NCBI RefSeq assembly: GCF_002902625.1
Contig: NZ_PPRG01000036.1
Location: 1-39,532 of the forward strand
Length of the DNA: 39,532 nt
Direction of reading: 5' to 3'
Source: Staphylococcus devriesei
GTDB taxonomy: Bacteria; Bacillota; Bacilli; Staphylococcales; Staphylococcaceae
Position 1 is the first letter of the stretch. Each line of letters opens with the position of its first letter. The position numbers and the translations under genes are program-made. Of the stretch, positions 1-10,115 are shown piece after piece. The notes beneath the pieces are model-generated. The model did not search any database, was not told the DNA's origin, and saw only the letters and a program-made list of their open reading frames with translations.

Positions 1-155
1 CGATTATTGGATTTATTAACTTTAATATTATCAACTTCTTATTATTAAGATTATTACCAACAATATTATTAAACTTTATATTGTTAATTATTGTTTTTCC
101 AATTTTCCTTAAATATATTAAAAAAATGCAAAACAAGATTGACACTAAAGTGTAG
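1..155 (+). CDS. mreD: MreD C-terminus (partial, cut by window start)
   Basis: The reading frame is open from base 3 to a TAG at 153-155 and encodes about 50 residues. They are very rich in Leu, Ile, Phe and Asn and end in a basic tail (KKMQNKIDTKV). This looks like the last membrane helix and cytosolic tail of a polytopic protein. MreD, a membrane component of the cell-shape and peptidoglycan elongation complex, commonly precedes rplU in staphylococci, so synteny supports the call. Too little remains to show a diagnostic motif. The rplU promoter overlaps its last codons. Confidence 0.65.
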   Translation, partial: IIGFINFNIINFLLLRLLPTILLNFILLIIVFPIFLKYIKKMQNKIDTKV

Positions 156-167
156 TAATGGTACTAT
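139..167 (+). promoter_or_regulatory. Sigma-A promoter for rplU operon
   Basis: A consensus -35 TTGACA (139-144) is followed after exactly 17 bases by TACTAT (162-167). The -35 lies inside the last codons of mreD, so the ribosomal protein operon probably starts its own transcript near 174. The assignment is by consensus only. Confidence 0.65.
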
Positions 168-173
168 GCAATA

Positions 174-297
174 GTTGAGTAGTTTTATAGCTACATACAA
201 CCGCTCAAATACAGGTTTAAGTACACAAATAGCTAAATTGGAAATAATTCGAATTTAGTATGTCACCTGTATATGGCGTGACTTATAAATATAGGAG
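174..297 (+). ncRNA. L21 ribosomal protein leader (cis-regulatory)
   Basis: The untranslated stretch ahead of rplU contains nested inverted repeats. An outer pair joins the CGC...ATACAGGT arm near 210-225 to ACCTGTAT...GGCG near 265-280. An inner hairpin pairs CTAAATT with AATTTAG. The structure sits between the promoter and the Shine-Dalgarno sequence. Firmicute rplU genes commonly carry an autoregulatory L21 leader of this size and place, so this is probably that element. I did not compare it with the covariance model. Confidence 0.6.
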
Positions 298-306
298 GTG
301 CAAAGT

Positions 307-615
307 ATGTTTGCTATTATTGAAACAGGCGGTAAACAAATCAAAGTAGAAGAAGGTCAAGATATCTTCGTTGAAAAATTAGATGTTAATGAAGGTGATT
401 CATTTACATTTGATAAAGTTATCTTTGTAGGTGGCGATTCAGTTAAAGTTGGTGCTCCAACTGTTGAAGGTGCTACTGTTACTGCTACAGTTAAAAAACA
501 AGGACGCGGTAAAAAAATTACTGTATTCACTTACAAACGTCGTAAAGACTCTAAACGTAAAAAAGGTCATCGTCAACCATACACTAAATTAACTATTGAT
601 AAAATTAACGCTTAA
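307..615 (+). CDS. rplU: 50S ribosomal protein L21
   Basis: L21 binds 23S rRNA in the large ribosomal subunit. The 102-aa product begins [11 protein letters not shown], the typical L21 N-terminus, and ends in a strongly basic C-terminal region that contacts rRNA ([19 protein letters not shown]). An in-frame GTG at 298 would add three residues, but it lies inside the Shine-Dalgarno GGAGGTG (294-300). The ATG at 307, seven bases after that site, is therefore the better start and gives the usual family length. It is the first gene of rplU-prp-rpmA, the standard Firmicute order, and is probably controlled by its own structured leader. Confidence 0.97.
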   Translation: MFAIIETGGKQIKVEEGQDIFVEKLDVNEGDSFTFDKVIFVGGDSVKVGAPTVEGATVTATVKKQGRGKKITVFTYKRRKDSKRKKGHRQPYTKLTIDKINA

Positions 616-620
616 TCTTT

Positions 621-941
621 ATGATTACTGTTGATATTACAATAAATGATAGTGGCAAAGTAACAGATGTTATTATGGATGGCCATGCAGACCATGGTGA
701 ATATGGTCATGATATTGTTTGTGCTGGCGCTTCAGCAGTTTTATTTGGTAGCGTAAATGCTATATTAGGTTTAACTACTGAAAAACCAGACATTGACTAT
801 GATGATGACGGTGGTCATTTTCACATAAGAAGTGTAGATACAAATAATGAACAAGCACAATTAATTCTTCAAGCAATGCTTGTTTCTTTACAAACTATTG
901 AAGAAGAATATAATGAAAATATCAGATTAAATTACAAGTGA
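621..941 (+). CDS. prp: Ribosomal-processing cysteine protease Prp
   Basis: Prp removes the N-terminal extension of ribosomal protein L27 in staphylococci and other Firmicutes, a step needed for ribosome assembly. The 106-aa product has the family signature GHADHG with candidate catalytic His22, and DIVCAGAS with candidate catalytic Cys34, exactly 12 residues apart. An acidic C-terminal half follows. It lies between rplU (5 bases after its stop) and rpmA, and its TGA at 939-941 lies within the Shine-Dalgarno sequence of rpmA, so the two are probably translationally coupled. Its substrate motif is visible in the next gene. Older annotations call it YsxB-like. Confidence 0.93.
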   Translation: MITVDITINDSGKVTDVIMDGHADHGEYGHDIVCAGASAVLFGSVNAILGLTTEKPDIDYDDDGGHFHIRSVDTNNEQAQLILQAMLVSLQTIEEEYNENIRLNYK

Positions 942-952
942 GGTGTATCCCG

Positions 953-1237
953 ATGTTGAAATTAAACTTACAATTCTTTGCATCTAAAAAAGGGGTAAGT
1001 TCTACTAAAAACGGTCGTGACTCAGAATCTAAACGTTTAGGCGCTAAACGTGCAGATGGTCAATACGTTACTGGCGGTTCTATCTTATACCGTCAACGCG
1101 GAACTAAAATCTATCCTGGTGAAAATGTAGGTCGTGGTGGCGATGATACATTATTCGCTAAAATCGATGGCGTTGTTCGTTTCGAACGTAAAGGACGCGA
1201 CAAAAAACAAGTTTCTGTATATGCAGCAGCTGAATAA
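953..1237 (+). CDS. rpmA: 50S ribosomal protein L27 precursor with cleavable N-terminus
   Basis: L27 reaches the peptidyl transferase centre of the ribosome. The 94-aa product starts [14 protein letters not shown]. The first nine residues form the Firmicute-specific extension that Prp cuts after FF, exposing the mature ASKKG N-terminus. The body ([29 protein letters not shown]) is typical L27. The open frame extends upstream to 938, but the ATG at 953 has the Shine-Dalgarno (GTGAGGTG) at the right distance and the family length. A rho-independent terminator follows at 1250, closing the three-gene operon. Confidence 0.97.
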   Translation: MLKLNLQFFASKKGVSSTKNGRDSESKRLGAKRADGQYVTGGSILYRQRGTKIYPGENVGRGGDDTLFAKIDGVVRFERKGRDKKQVSVYAAAE

Positions 1238-1249
1238 TTTTGTCTAGTT

Positions 1250-1285
1250 AACACCAGAAGTGAATGCTTCTGGTGTTTTCTTTTG
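1250..1285 (+). terminator. Terminator of rplU-prp-rpmA
   Basis: An 11-bp perfect stem (AACACCAGAAG, 1250-1260, with CTTCTGGTGTT, 1267-1277) and a 6-base loop are followed by a T-rich run (TTTTCTTTTG). Confidence 0.92.
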
Positions 1286-1316
1286 TTTATAAGTGATTTA
1301 TATAAAATGATAAATT

Positions 1317-1345
1317 TTAAACTGTTAAATATTTAATGATATAAT
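1317..1345 (+). promoter_or_regulatory. Sigma-A promoter for obg
   Basis: A perfect -10 TATAAT (1340-1345) is preceded by an extended TGA element (1337-1339) and, 17 bases upstream, by a weak -35 TTAAAC (1317-1322). It lies between the rpmA terminator and obg, so obg is probably a separate unit. Confidence 0.6.
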
Positions 1346-1384
1346 ATTGTCATTAATGAATCGAAAGTAAAAGAGGTGAGATAT

Positions 1385-2677
1385 ATGTTTGTCGATCAAG
1401 TTAAAATATCTCTAAAAGCTGGTGATGGAGGTAATGGTATCACTGCTTATCGTAGAGAAAAATACGTACCATTTGGAGGTCCAGCTGGTGGCGACGGTGG
1501 TAAAGGTGCATCAGTTGTTTTTGAAGTGGATGAAGGATTAAGAACATTACTTGATTTCAGATATCAAAGACATTTTAAAGCCAAAAAAGGTGAAAATGGA
1601 CAAAGTAGTAATATGCATGGTAAAAATGCAGAAGATTTAGTGTTAAAAGTACCACCTGGCACGATTATTAAAAGCGTAGATACTGAAGAAGTATTAGCTG
1701 ACTTAGTAGAAGATGGTCAACGTGCTATCGTTGTTCAAGGCGGTCGTGGCGGAAGAGGTAACTCTCGTTTTGCTACACCACGAAATCCAGCGCCAGATTT
1801 CAGTGAGAATGGAGAGCCCGGTGAAGAATTGGATGTAACGCTAGAGCTTAAGTTATTAGCGGACGTTGGCTTAGTAGGTTTCCCAAGTGTAGGTAAATCA
1901 ACGCTATTATCTATCGTTTCTAAAGCTAAACCGAAAATTGGAGCTTATCACTTCACTACTATAAAACCTAATTTAGGTGTAGTATCTACACCTGATAACA
2001 GAAGTTTTGTTATGGCTGATTTACCTGGTTTAATAGAAGGTGCATCTGATGGAGTCGGTCTAGGTCATCAATTCTTAAGACACGTGGAACGAACAAAAGT
2101 TATCGTGCATATGATTGATATGAGTGGTTCTGAAGGTAGAGACCCTATTGATGATTATCAAGTCATTAATAAAGAACTTTTAAATTATAAGCAAAGATTA
2201 GAGGAAAGACCTCAAATCATTGTCGCAAATAAAATGGATATTCCTGAAGCACAAGAAAACTTAGAACGCTTTAAGAAAGAATTAGCGTCAGACGCAATCG
2301 TTGTGCCTGTTTCTACAATTACCCGTGATAACATCGACCAATTGTTATATACTATTATGGATAAATTAGACGAGGTTAAAGATATCGACTTTAGTGTAGA
2401 AAAAGATGAAGAAGTTGGAGTTAACCGTGTACTTTATAAACATACGCCTTCTCAAGATAAATTCACAATTACTCGTGATGATGATGGTGCTTATGTAGTA
2501 AGCGGTAACGCGATTGAAAGAATGTTCAAAATGACTGACTTTAATAGTGATCCAGCCGTTAGACGATTTGCACGTCAAATGCGTTCTATGGGTATCGATG
2601 ATGCTTTAAGAGCGCGAGGATGTAGTAATGGCGATATCGTAAGAATATTAGGTGGAGAATTTGAATTTATAGAATAG
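1385..2677 (+). CDS. obg: GTPase Obg (CgtA)
   Basis: Obg is an essential GTPase that acts in late 50S ribosome assembly and the stress response. The 430-aa product has the glycine-rich Obg fold (about residues 1-158, with GDGGNG and [11 protein letters not shown]). Next comes a G domain with the P-loop GFPSVGKST (165-173), a DLPGLIEGA switch II motif and NKMD for guanine specificity. The C-terminal OCT domain (about 355-430) ends in GGEFEFIE. The frame opens with a GTG at 1376, but the ATG at 1385 follows the GAGGTGA Shine-Dalgarno and gives the normal staphylococcal length. It has its own apparent promoter. The next gene starts 11 bases after its stop. Confidence 0.97.
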   Translation: MFVDQVKISLKAGDGGNGITAYRREKYVPFGGPAGGDGGKGASVVFEVDEGLRTLLDFRYQRHFKAKKGENGQSSNMHGKNAEDLVLKVPPGTIIKSVDTEEVLADLVEDGQRAIVVQGGRGGRGNSRFATPRNPAPDFSENGEPGEELDVTLELKLLADVGLVGFPSVGKSTLLSIVSKAKPKIGAYHFTTIKPNLGVVSTPDNRSFVMADLPGLIEGASDGVGLGHQFLRHVERTKVIVHMIDMSGSEGRDPIDDYQVINKELLNYKQRLEERPQIIVANKMDIPEAQENLERFKKELASDAIVVPVSTITRDNIDQLLYTIMDKLDEVKDIDFSVEKDEEVGVNRVLYKHTPSQDKFTITRDDDGAYVVSGNAIERMFKMTDFNSDPAVRRFARQMRSMGIDDALRARGCSNGDIVRILGGEFEFIE

Positions 2678-2688
2678 GAGTGCTTTAA

Positions 2689-3144
2689 GTGGACAACAAA
2701 GAATATAAAAAGTTCTATTTAATAAGAGAAGATGTTTTACCTGAATCAGTTGTAAAGACTTTAAAAATTAAAGATGCTTTAAAGAATGATTCTGAGCTGT
2801 CCATTTATGAAGCCGTGAAAAGATTTAGTTTATCTAGAAGCGCATTCTATAAATATCGCGAGACCATCTTTCCTGTTGATGAAAAGATATTTGAACATCG
2901 TGAATTTACACTTATTTTATATGTCAATGATATTGTTGGTATGCTTGCGCAAGTATTAAATACTATTTCTCAATTAGAATTATCTGTATTAACGATTCAC
3001 CAAAGTATTCCAATGGAAGATAAAGCGACGATAACATTGTCATTAAGTGCTAAAAACACGTCACTATCAATTGATGAAATTATTATAGCTTTAAGAAATA
3101 TTGAACATGTATCAAAGGTTGAATTAATAAGTATGAGTATGTAA
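2689..3144 (+). CDS. pheB: ACT domain-containing protein (UPF0735, PheB-like)
   Basis: The 151-aa protein starts at a GTG preceded by AGGAG, which overlaps the obg stop. Residues about 37-60 (SIYEAVKRFSLSRSAFYKYR) resemble a helix-turn-helix. Residues about 73-145 (FTLILYVNDIVGMLAQVLNTI onwards) form an ACT domain, the small-molecule sensing fold common in amino-acid metabolism. In Bacillus the equivalent gene lies between obg and pheA and is called pheB, although a chorismate mutase activity has not been established as far as I know. Here it is followed by ruvA instead of pheA, so its name rests on homology and the obg link. Its ligand is unknown. Confidence 0.85.
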   Translation: MDNKEYKKFYLIREDVLPESVVKTLKIKDALKNDSELSIYEAVKRFSLSRSAFYKYRETIFPVDEKIFEHREFTLILYVNDIVGMLAQVLNTISQLELSVLTIHQSIPMEDKATITLSLSAKNTSLSIDEIIIALRNIEHVSKVELISMSM

Positions 3145-3156
3145 GGAAGGTAAATC

Positions 3157-3762
3157 ATGTACGCTTATATAAAAGGGCAATTGACCCAATTATTTCCAAC
3201 GCACGTTACGCTTGAAACGTCTAGTGGAGTAGGTTATGAAATACAAACACCTAATTCATATCGTTTTCAAAAATATTTAGATCGAGAAATTACTATTTAT
3301 ACTTCATTAATAGTTAGAGAAGATGCACAATTGCTTTATGGTTTTATTAATGAAGAAGAAAAAGAAATGTTTTTAAGTTTAATCAAAGTGACAGGAATAG
3401 GGCCTAAATCTGCGTTAGCGATTTTAGCTACAAGTACGCCTAATGAAGTTAAACGTGCAATTGAAAATGAAAATGATGCATATTTAACGAAGTTCCCAGG
3501 TATTGGAAAGAAAACGGCACGCCAAATCGTGCTTGATTTAAAAGGTAAAGTCCAAATTACTGAGGAAGATAGTGAAACCTTGTTTGCTGTTGATGACCAA
3601 CCTTCAAATAATGAGCGTTTAATTAAAGAAGCATTATTAGCGCTTGCTGCTCTAGGATATTCTAAAAGAGAATTGGCTAAAGTTGAAAAAGTACTTAACA
3701 AAGAAGCCTTTGAATCTGTTGACGAAGCGGTTAAACTAGGTTTAAAAACATTAGTTTCATAA
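3157..3762 (+). CDS. ruvA: Holliday junction branch migration complex subunit RuvA
   Basis: RuvA binds four-way DNA junctions and loads the RuvB motor during recombinational repair. The 201-aa product has an N-terminal OB fold (1-63) and two helix-hairpin-helix motifs (VTGIGPKSA at 78-86 and FPGIGKKTA at 113-121). An acidic linker leads to the C-terminal domain III (about 150-201) that contacts RuvB. It lies 12 bases after the ACT protein, behind the Shine-Dalgarno AAGGAAGG. Its partner ruvB follows after 78 bases that contain a strong hairpin. Confidence 0.96.
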   Translation: MYAYIKGQLTQLFPTHVTLETSSGVGYEIQTPNSYRFQKYLDREITIYTSLIVREDAQLLYGFINEEEKEMFLSLIKVTGIGPKSALAILATSTPNEVKRAIENENDAYLTKFPGIGKKTARQIVLDLKGKVQITEEDSETLFAVDDQPSNNERLIKEALLALAALGYSKRELAKVEKVLNKEAFESVDEAVKLGLKTLVS

Positions 3763-3765
3763 AAA

Positions 3766-3806
3766 GGTTAAGGAGATTTGGATGTTTTGCCCGCTTCTCC
3801 TTAACC
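3766..3806 (+). other. Strong hairpin between ruvA and ruvB
   Basis: A perfect 11-bp inverted repeat (GGTTAAGGAGA, 3766-3776, with TCTCCTTAACC, 3796-3806) surrounds a 19-base loop directly after the ruvA stop. It is followed by CTTAATTAT, so it lacks the T-run of a classical terminator. It may be a partial terminator, an mRNA stabiliser or a processing site between the two subunits. No function can be assigned. Confidence 0.75.
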
Positions 3807-3840
3807 CTTAATTATAGATTAATTTACTGGGGGGATAATA

Positions 3841-4836
3841 ATGGATGATAGAATGGTCGATCAATCATTACATAATGAAGAATCATCTTTCGAGTTCTCG
3901 CTCAGACCTACGAAATTAAAACAATATATTGGACAAACTTCTATTAAAAATAATTTAGAAGTGTTTATAAAAGCGGCCAAATTACGTGAAGAGCCACTTG
4001 ATCATGTGCTTCTCTTTGGCCCTCCAGGTTTAGGTAAAACAACTTTATCTAATATTATTGCTAATGAGATGGATGTAAATCTTAGAACTGTATCTGGTCC
4101 ATCACTAGATAGACCTGGGGATTTAGCTGCAATATTATCTGGTCTACAGCCTGGTGATGTTCTCTTTATTGATGAAATTCATCGTTTGAGTAGTACGGTT
4201 GAAGAAGTTTTATATTCAGCTATGGAGGACTTCTTCATAGATATTATAATTGGTAAAGGCGATGAGGCTCGTAGTATCAGAATTGATTTACCACCATTCA
4301 CACTTGTTGGCGCGACTACACGTGCAGGTAGCTTAACTGGCCCATTAAGAGATCGCTTTGGAGTACATTTAAGATTAGAATATTATAATGAATCTGATTT
4401 AAAAGAAATTATTATAAGAACTGCAGAAGTTTTAGGTACTCAAATTGATGATGAAAGTGCTTCTGAATTAGCTAAACGTTCACGTGGAACGCCGAGGGTA
4501 GCTAATCGATTATTGAAACGTGTGCGCGATTTTCAACAAGTCAATGAAGATGAACAAATTTATATCGAGACTACTAAGCAAGCTTTAAAACTACTACAAG
4601 TTGACGATGAAGGTTTGGATTATATTGACCATAAAATGATGAATTGCATTATAAATCAATATAACGGAGGACCAGTCGGCCTTGATACGATTGCAGTATC
4701 TATCGGCGAAGAACGTATAACTATTGAAGATGTATACGAGCCTTTTTTAATTCAAAAAGGGTTTATCGAACGCACACCTAGAGGAAGAAAAGCAACTGCG
4801 TATGCATATGAACATTTAAAAAAAACAAAAGAATGA
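3841..4836 (+). CDS. ruvB: Holliday junction branch migration ATPase RuvB
   Basis: RuvB is the AAA+ motor that pumps DNA through RuvA-bound junctions. The 331-aa product has Walker [10 protein letters not shown] (60-68), Walker B with IDEIH (110-114) and sensor motifs around [20 protein letters not shown]-terminal winged helix contains [10 protein letters not shown]. The ATG at 3841 follows a strong Shine-Dalgarno (GGGGGGAT) with suitable spacing, and the resulting N-terminus ([14 protein letters not shown]) resembles other staphylococcal RuvB proteins. An internal Met5 is a less likely start. No ruvC gene is present here, as expected in Firmicutes, which use RecU. Confidence 0.97.
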   Translation: MDDRMVDQSLHNEESSFEFSLRPTKLKQYIGQTSIKNNLEVFIKAAKLREEPLDHVLLFGPPGLGKTTLSNIIANEMDVNLRTVSGPSLDRPGDLAAILSGLQPGDVLFIDEIHRLSSTVEEVLYSAMEDFFIDIIIGKGDEARSIRIDLPPFTLVGATTRAGSLTGPLRDRFGVHLRLEYYNESDLKEIIIRTAEVLGTQIDDESASELAKRSRGTPRVANRLLKRVRDFQQVNEDEQIYIETTKQALKLLQVDDEGLDYIDHKMMNCIINQYNGGPVGLDTIAVSIGEERITIEDVYEPFLIQKGFIERTPRGRKATAYAYEHLKKTKE

Positions 4837-4846
4837 GGGAATAGAA

Positions 4847-5872
4847 ATGAACGTTGAGGAATTTGATTATGATCTTCCTGAATCATTAATTGCTCAGACT
4901 CCTTTGAAAGATAGAGATCATAGCCGTTTATTAGTGTTAGGACGTCAATCAGGTGAAATTGATCATAAGCACTTTACTGACATCATTGATTATTTCAATC
5001 CTGGTGATACGCTTGTATTAAACGATACACGTGTGATGCCGGCGCGTTTATTTGGTCTAAAAGAGGAAACTGGAGCGAAGGTTGAAATGTTAATGCTTAC
5101 CCGCATTGAAAAGAATGACTGGGAAGTATTATTAAAACCAGCAAAACGCATTAAAGTTGGAAATAAATTATCATTTGGTGAAGGTAAAATTATCGCTGAA
5201 TGTATTGAGGAATTAGATCAAGGTGGACGCATTATGCGTTTACATTATGAAGGCATTCTTGAAGAACGTTTAAATGAACTTGGAGAAATGCCATTACCTC
5301 CGTATATTAAAGAGCGTTTAGACGATCCCGAGCGTTATCAAACAGTTTATGCTAAGGAGAATGGCTCTGCGGCTGCGCCTACGGCAGGATTACACTTTAC
5401 AGATGATTTATTAGAAAAAGTCAAAGCTAAAGGTGTAAACATCGCATTTATAACTTTACATGTTGGATTAGGTACATTTAGGCCAGTTAGTGTTGATAAT
5501 ATTGATGATCATCAAATGCATAGCGAATACTATCAAATGACACAGCAAACTGCTGATTTATTAAATCAAACTAAAGAACAAGGTAATAGAATTATTTCAG
5601 TAGGTACCACTTCTACTAGAACACTAGAAACGATTCGCCGTGATAATGATGAATTTGTTGCAGTCAGTGGATGGACAGATATATTTATTTATCCAGGATT
5701 CGAGTATAAGGCTATCGATGGTTTGATAACTAATTTCCACTTGCCTAAATCTACACTAGTTATGTTGGTATCAGCATTTAGTAGTAGAGAAAATATTTTA
5801 AATGCTTATAATAAAGCAGTAGAGCTTAAATATAGATTCTTTAGTTTTGGAGATGCAATGTTAATTATTTAA
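4847..5872 (+). CDS. queA: S-adenosylmethionine:tRNA ribosyltransferase-isomerase QueA
   Basis: QueA transfers the ribosyl part of S-adenosylmethionine to preQ1 at tRNA position 34, making epoxyqueuosine. The 341-aa product has the conserved [12 protein letters not shown] motif (59-70) and the [10 protein letters not shown] core motif (176-185). It also has GTTSTRTLE, and [15 protein letters not shown] near the C-terminus. It lies 10 bases after ruvB and 19 bases before tgt, so substrate insertion and its next modification are encoded side by side, apparently on one transcript with ruvB. Confidence 0.97.
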   Translation: MNVEEFDYDLPESLIAQTPLKDRDHSRLLVLGRQSGEIDHKHFTDIIDYFNPGDTLVLNDTRVMPARLFGLKEETGAKVEMLMLTRIEKNDWEVLLKPAKRIKVGNKLSFGEGKIIAECIEELDQGGRIMRLHYEGILEERLNELGEMPLPPYIKERLDDPERYQTVYAKENGSAAAPTAGLHFTDDLLEKVKAKGVNIAFITLHVGLGTFRPVSVDNIDDHQMHSEYYQMTQQTADLLNQTKEQGNRIISVGTTSTRTLETIRRDNDEFVAVSGWTDIFIYPGFEYKAIDGLITNFHLPKSTLVMLVSAFSSRENILNAYNKAVELKYRFFSFGDAMLII

Positions 5873-5879
5873 TGAATGA

Positions 5880-7031
<1,152 letters not shown>

Positions 7032-7046
7032 TAAGGAGATTACAGA

Positions 7047-7307
7047 ATGAACGTTTCAGCACTTATTTTACCTATTATTTTAATTATAGTGTTTTACTTC
7101 TTCTTAATTCGACCACAACAAAAACGTGCTAAAGAGCATCGTGAAATGATTAGTCGAATTGAAGCAGGACAAAGAATTACAACAATTGGTGGTTTAAAAG
7201 GTACAGTTAAAGCTGTAGATGAAACTACAGTAGTTATTACTGTTAACGGTCATGGTACAGAAATGACGTTTGAGAAGCCAGCAATTAAACAAGTTGATCC
7301 TTCATAA
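7047..7307 (+). CDS. yajC: Preprotein translocase accessory subunit YajC
   Basis: YajC is a small membrane protein associated with the SecDF-YidC part of the Sec translocon. The 86-aa product has one N-terminal membrane segment (about residues 4-22, ending in the conserved FFLIRPQQKRAKEH). A small soluble domain follows, with GQRITTIGGLKGTVKAV, typical of the family. A good Shine-Dalgarno (AAGGAG) precedes the ATG. A terminator follows at 7342, so secDF, 371 bases downstream, is at least partly uncoupled. Confidence 0.95.
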   Translation: MNVSALILPIILIIVFYFFLIRPQQKRAKEHREMISRIEAGQRITTIGGLKGTVKAVDETTVVITVNGHGTEMTFEKPAIKQVDPS

Positions 7308-7341
7308 TTAAGGGTGCAACATTAATTAAATATTTATTTGA

Positions 7342-7380
7342 AGGGCTGGGACATTTATAAAAAGTGTCTCAGCTTTTTAT
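7342..7380 (+). terminator. Terminator after yajC
   Basis: The stem GCTGGGACATTT (7345-7356) pairs with AAGTGTCTCAGC, including one G-T pair, and is followed by TTTTTAT. The CTGGGACA arm resembles a common staphylococcal intergenic sequence. Confidence 0.8.
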
Positions 7381-7395
7381 TGTAGATAGCCATGA

Positions 7396-7502
7396 GTTGA
7401 AATGAAGAGATAATTAAATTAAAATCTCTACACCTTCAGTCAAAACTTGCCATGCCAAGACGAAGGAGAAGACAGGTTGAAATCTTTAGCTTGATATTAG
7501 AC
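7396..7502 (+). repeat. Intergenic repeat, copy A (degenerate)
   Basis: Two parts recur in two other gaps of this window. The first is an inverted repeat with arms like GTTGA..AATGAAG (7396-7407) and CTTCAGTCAA (7434-7443), here with an inner AGAGAT/ATCTCT pair. The second is GAAATCTTT (7479-7487) followed by TTGATATTAGAC. The second part is no longer a full palindrome, so this copy looks decayed. The rest of the gap up to secDF (7503-7678) holds no ORF. It has a possible extended -10 TGTTAATAT at 7573-7581 that could serve secDF. Confidence 0.65.
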
Positions 7503-7678
7503 TATTCTCTCTTCTCATTTTCTTAATCATTAACTATAGGCTGAAGTCATAATTTCACTAAAAGTCATGGTATGTTAATATAGATAAGTCATGTTATATC
7601 TATGTAATCTTTTATTAACTTGCGTGTGGTTTATTAAAGGATTATCCTTAGTACATAAGTAAACAATGAGGTGTTCAT

Positions 7679-9964
7679 GTGAAAAAATTTAGTAGGATAA
7701 TTGCATTCATACTAATTGTTGCCGTACTCTTTGTTGGTATGGGACTTACATATAAGAATGTAGTTAAAAACGTAAATCTTGGACTTGATTTACAAGGTGG
7801 TTTCGAAGTACTTTACCAAGTTAAGCCACTTGAGGGCGGTAAGAAGATTGATGATAGTGCATTACAATCGACTGCTCAAACCTTGGAAAATCGTGTTAAC
7901 GTATTAGGTGTATCGGAACCTCACATTCAGGTAGAAGATCCTGATCGTATTAGAGTCCAGCTAGCTGGAGTAAAAGACCCTGATGAGGCACGAAATATAT
8001 TATCCTCTCAAGCGAATTTAACTATCCGTGATGCGGATGATAAAGTTAAACTAACTGGTAAGGATATTGAACAAGGTTCGGCTAAACAAGAATTTAAGCA
8101 AGGTACGAATGAACCAGCAGTTACTTTTAAATTGAAGGATCGTGATAAATTTAAAAAAGTAACTGAAGAAATATCTAAAAAGCAAGAAAATATGATGGTA
8201 GTATGGTTAGACTATAAAAAAGGTGATAGTTACCATAAAGAATTAGAAAAACCTGAAGATAAACGTAAATATGTTTCAGCGGCGACCGTTGACCAACCTA
8301 TTAATTCAGATAGTGTTGAAATTTCAGGTGGTTTTCATGGTCAAGAAGGTGTAGAACGAGCTAAACAAATTGCTGAATTATTAAACGCTGGGTCATTACC
8401 AGTTGATTTAAAAGAAGTTTACTCTAATTCTGTTGGTGCTCAGTTTGGTCAAGATGCACTTGATAAAACAATATTTGCCTCTGCTATAGGTGTAGCTATC
8501 ATTTACCTATTTATGGTCGGATTTTATAGATTACCTGGTTTAGTCGCAGTTATGGCTTTAACAGTATATATCTATCTAACACTTGTAGCATTTAACTTTA
8601 TCTCAGGTGTACTTACATTGCCTGGTTTAGCTGCACTGGTATTAGGTGTAGGTATGGCGGTAGATGCCAATATTATTATGTATGAGCGTATTAAAGATGA
8701 ATTGAGGGTAGGCCGAACGCTTAAACAAGCCTATACTAAAGCAAATAAGAGTTCCTTCCTCACAATCTTCGACTCTAACTTAACAACTGTTATTGCAGCA
8801 GGTGTACTGTTCTTCTTCGGTGAAAGTTCAGTTAAAGGCTTTGCTACAATGTTGCTATTAGGTATATTAATGATATTTATAACAGCGGTGTTCTTATCTA
8901 GGGGATTATTATCATTACTTGTATCTTCAAATTACTTTAAAAAGAAATATTGGTTATTCGGAATTAACAAAAAAGACCGTCATGACATAAATGAAGGCGT
9001 AGATGTACATGACTTAAAAACATCATTCGAAAAATGGAACTTTGTTAAACTAGCTAAACCATTAATTGGAGCCAGTGTACTTATATTAGTTGTCGGTATA
9101 ATTATCTTAAGTATTTTCAAATTAAACTTAGGTATCGATTTCTCTTCTGGTACACGTGTTGATATTAATTCAGACTCAAAATTAACTCAAACTAAGGTAG
9201 AACGTACCGTTAAAGATTTAGGACTTAACCCAGACCAAGTTCAAATCAATGGTAATGGAAATAAACAAGCTACCGTTCAATTCAAAAAAGACTTATCTAA
9301 GAATGAAGTTGTAAAACTTAATAAGAAGGTTAACGATGAATTTGGTCATAAACCGACTGTAAATACAGTATCACCAATGATAGGCCAAGAATTAGCTAAG
9401 AACGCTATGAAAGCACTTCTTTATGCGGCTATTGGCATTATTATCTATGTATCATTACGCTTTGAATGGAGAATGGGATTATCTTCTGTCCTAGCATTAT
9501 TACATGACGTCTTTATGATCGTTGCGATATTCAGTCTATTCCGTTTAGAAGTTGACATCACGTTTATAGCAGCAGTACTTACAATTGTAGGTTATTCAAT
9601 TAATGATACTATCGTTACGTTTGACCGTGTAAGGGAAAACTTGCATAAGGTCAAAGTTATTACTAAACCTGAACAAATTGATGATATAGTTAATAGATCA
9701 ATTCGCCAAACGATGACCCGTTCAATCAATACTGTTTTAACAGTAATAGTAGTTGTAATAGCAATACTTATCTTTGGTGCATCAAGTCTATTTAACTTCT
9801 CATTAGCGTTATTAATTGGACTAGTTTCTGGTGTGTTCTCTTCAATCTTTATCGCGGTGCCGCTATGGGGTATGATGAAGAAACGACAACTTAAAAAAGC
9901 AGACAACGGCAAACTAGTTGTTTATAAAGAGAAAAAATCAAATGATGAAAAAATATTAGTTTAA
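7679..9964 (+). CDS. secDF: Protein translocase SecDF (fused)
   Basis: SecDF uses the proton gradient to help the Sec channel export proteins. The 761-aa product is a natural SecD-SecF fusion, the normal form in staphylococci and Bacillus. The SecD half has TM1 (about 8-25), the P1 motif NLGLDLQGG (33-41), a large extracellular domain and a membrane block with GMAVDANIIMYERIKDELR. The SecF half starts near 445 with LGIDFSSGT and has GYSINDTIVTFDRVREN. About 12 membrane segments are expected. It starts at a GTG with a GAGGTG Shine-Dalgarno. A terminator follows. Confidence 0.96.
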   Translation: MKKFSRIIAFILIVAVLFVGMGLTYKNVVKNVNLGLDLQGGFEVLYQVKPLEGGKKIDDSALQSTAQTLENRVNVLGVSEPHIQVEDPDRIRVQLAGVKDPDEARNILSSQANLTIRDADDKVKLTGKDIEQGSAKQEFKQGTNEPAVTFKLKDRDKFKKVTEEISKKQENMMVVWLDYKKGDSYHKELEKPEDKRKYVSAATVDQPINSDSVEISGGFHGQEGVERAKQIAELLNAGSLPVDLKEVYSNSVGAQFGQDALDKTIFASAIGVAIIYLFMVGFYRLPGLVAVMALTVYIYLTLVAFNFISGVLTLPGLAALVLGVGMAVDANIIMYERIKDELRVGRTLKQAYTKANKSSFLTIFDSNLTTVIAAGVLFFFGESSVKGFATMLLLGILMIFITAVFLSRGLLSLLVSSNYFKKKYWLFGINKKDRHDINEGVDVHDLKTSFEKWNFVKLAKPLIGASVLILVVGIIILSIFKLNLGIDFSSGTRVDINSDSKLTQTKVERTVKDLGLNPDQVQINGNGNKQATVQFKKDLSKNEVVKLNKKVNDEFGHKPTVNTVSPMIGQELAKNAMKALLYAAIGIIIYVSLRFEWRMGLSSVLALLHDVFMIVAIFSLFRLEVDITFIAAVLTIVGYSINDTIVTFDRVRENLHKVKVITKPEQIDDIVNRSIRQTMTRSINTVLTVIVVVIAILIFGASSLFNFSLALLIGLVSGVFSSIFIAVPLWGMMKKRQLKKADNGKLVVYKEKKSNDEKILV

Positions 9965-9980
9965 TTATTTCAAGTAAATA

Positions 9981-10026
9981 AGTCAGCCTAGAACATTTAT
10001 TAAAATGTTACGGGCTGATTTTTTTA
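9981..10026 (+). terminator. Terminator after secDF
   Basis: AGTCAGCC (9981-9988) pairs with GGCTGATT (10013-10020) around an inner AACATTT/AAATGTT stem, followed by TTTTTTT. The recJ reading frame is open through this hairpin, but the hairpin itself is non-coding. Confidence 0.88.
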
Positions 10027-10081
10027 TGTCAAATTCGACTATATTAAATTGGATTTACTTTTTATTTATTATGTTTTTAGG

Positions 10082-10087
10082 TATAAT
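10082..10087 (+). promoter_or_regulatory. Possible -10 element for recJ
   Basis: A perfect TATAAT lies 28 bases before the recJ ATG and after the secDF terminator. The region 15-18 bases upstream is only T-rich with no good -35, so this is tentative. Confidence 0.4.
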
Positions 10088-10115
10088 GGCTTTTGGAAAA
10101 AGGAAGGATAATAGT

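Noticed and set aside
2366..2578. Reverse-strand frame within obg
   Set aside because: It is opposite a conserved coding region and lacks its own signals. The same applies to the other reverse frames within known genes, for example 3336-3701 in ruvA and 9592-9912 in secDF.
10005..10115. N-terminal extension of RecJ that looks like a membrane segment
   Set aside because: It crosses the secDF terminator and a -10-like box. A strong Shine-Dalgarno fits the ATG at 10116 instead.
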